Shown piece after piece: positions 5,808 to 5,819 of a stretch of 5,819 nucleotides of DNA. The DNA comes from an uncultured bacterium (GTDB lineage: Bacteria; Actinomycetota; Aquicultoria; SKW223; CALKMS01), in contig CALKMS010000016.1 of NCBI GenBank assembly GCA_938091145.1, forward strand, positions 1 through 5,819, written 5' to 3'. The notes beneath the pieces are model-generated. The model worked only from the letters and a program-made list of their open reading frames with translations, had not been told where the DNA came from and searched no databases. Within the stretch, counting starts at the first letter, position 1. Each line of letters begins with the position of its first letter. The translations under genes were made by a program, and so were the position numbers.

Positions 5808-5819
5808 TTAGTAAAACTG

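Noticed and set aside
5771..5819. Second LytTR site upstream of the regulator (GTT cores at 5771-5773 and 5815-5817 on the minus strand, 44 bp apart)
   Set aside because: The spacing is twice the usual period with no half-site between them, and the flanking bases fit the consensus poorly. The window edge also cuts the region.

Overview
The window is one leftward (minus-strand) gene cluster with almost no spare DNA. Reading 5' to 3' on the minus strand it holds four genes: a LytTR-type response regulator (5745-5014), an 850-residue secreted multidomain surface protein (4793-2241), an exosortase-family membrane enzyme of the XrtG type (2244-1657), and a processive family-2 glycosyltransferase of the kind found next to XrtG (1660 to beyond the left edge). 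The last three are joined by two ATGA overlaps of 4 bp, so they form one translationally coupled operon. The regulator lies 220 bp upstream of the surface-protein gene. No RNA genes, insertion sequences, CRISPR arrays or attachment sites were seen.

Organism: the XrtG plus XrtG-associated glycosyltransferase pair is, to my knowledge, a feature of Gram-positive-type bacteria, whereas PEP-CTERM exosortases belong to Gram-negatives. The base composition is moderately AT-rich by eye, Shine-Dalgarno sites are good, GTG starts occur, and the secreted protein has NEW3-like repeats. Together these suggest a Firmicutes/Clostridia-like bacterium or a related uncultured Gram-positive lineage. The species cannot be named from the sequence.

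How the parts may work together (inference): the surface protein has an N-terminal signal peptide, a CBM9/DOMON-like N-terminal domain, three NEW3-like beta-sandwich repeats, two further Ig-like domains and a C-terminal hydrophobic segment with a short R/H-containing tail. That C-terminus has the layout of an exosortase recognition signal but lacks the PEP motif, reading VPILGWP instead. The gene is coupled directly to the exosortase gene, so the protein is the obvious candidate substrate. The glycosyltransferase may make the polysaccharide on, to, or through which the protein is displayed. The LytTR regulator may control the operon: the intergenic region holds two CGGTT-centred half-sites exactly 21 bp apart, upstream of a GATAAT -10 element that has no good -35. 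That is the geometry expected of a LytTR-activated promoter.

The main item of interest is therefore a compact, apparently self-contained regulator / substrate / exosortase / glycosyltransferase system with a possibly undescribed sorting signal. Each step linking these genes is inferred from context and motifs and is untested.
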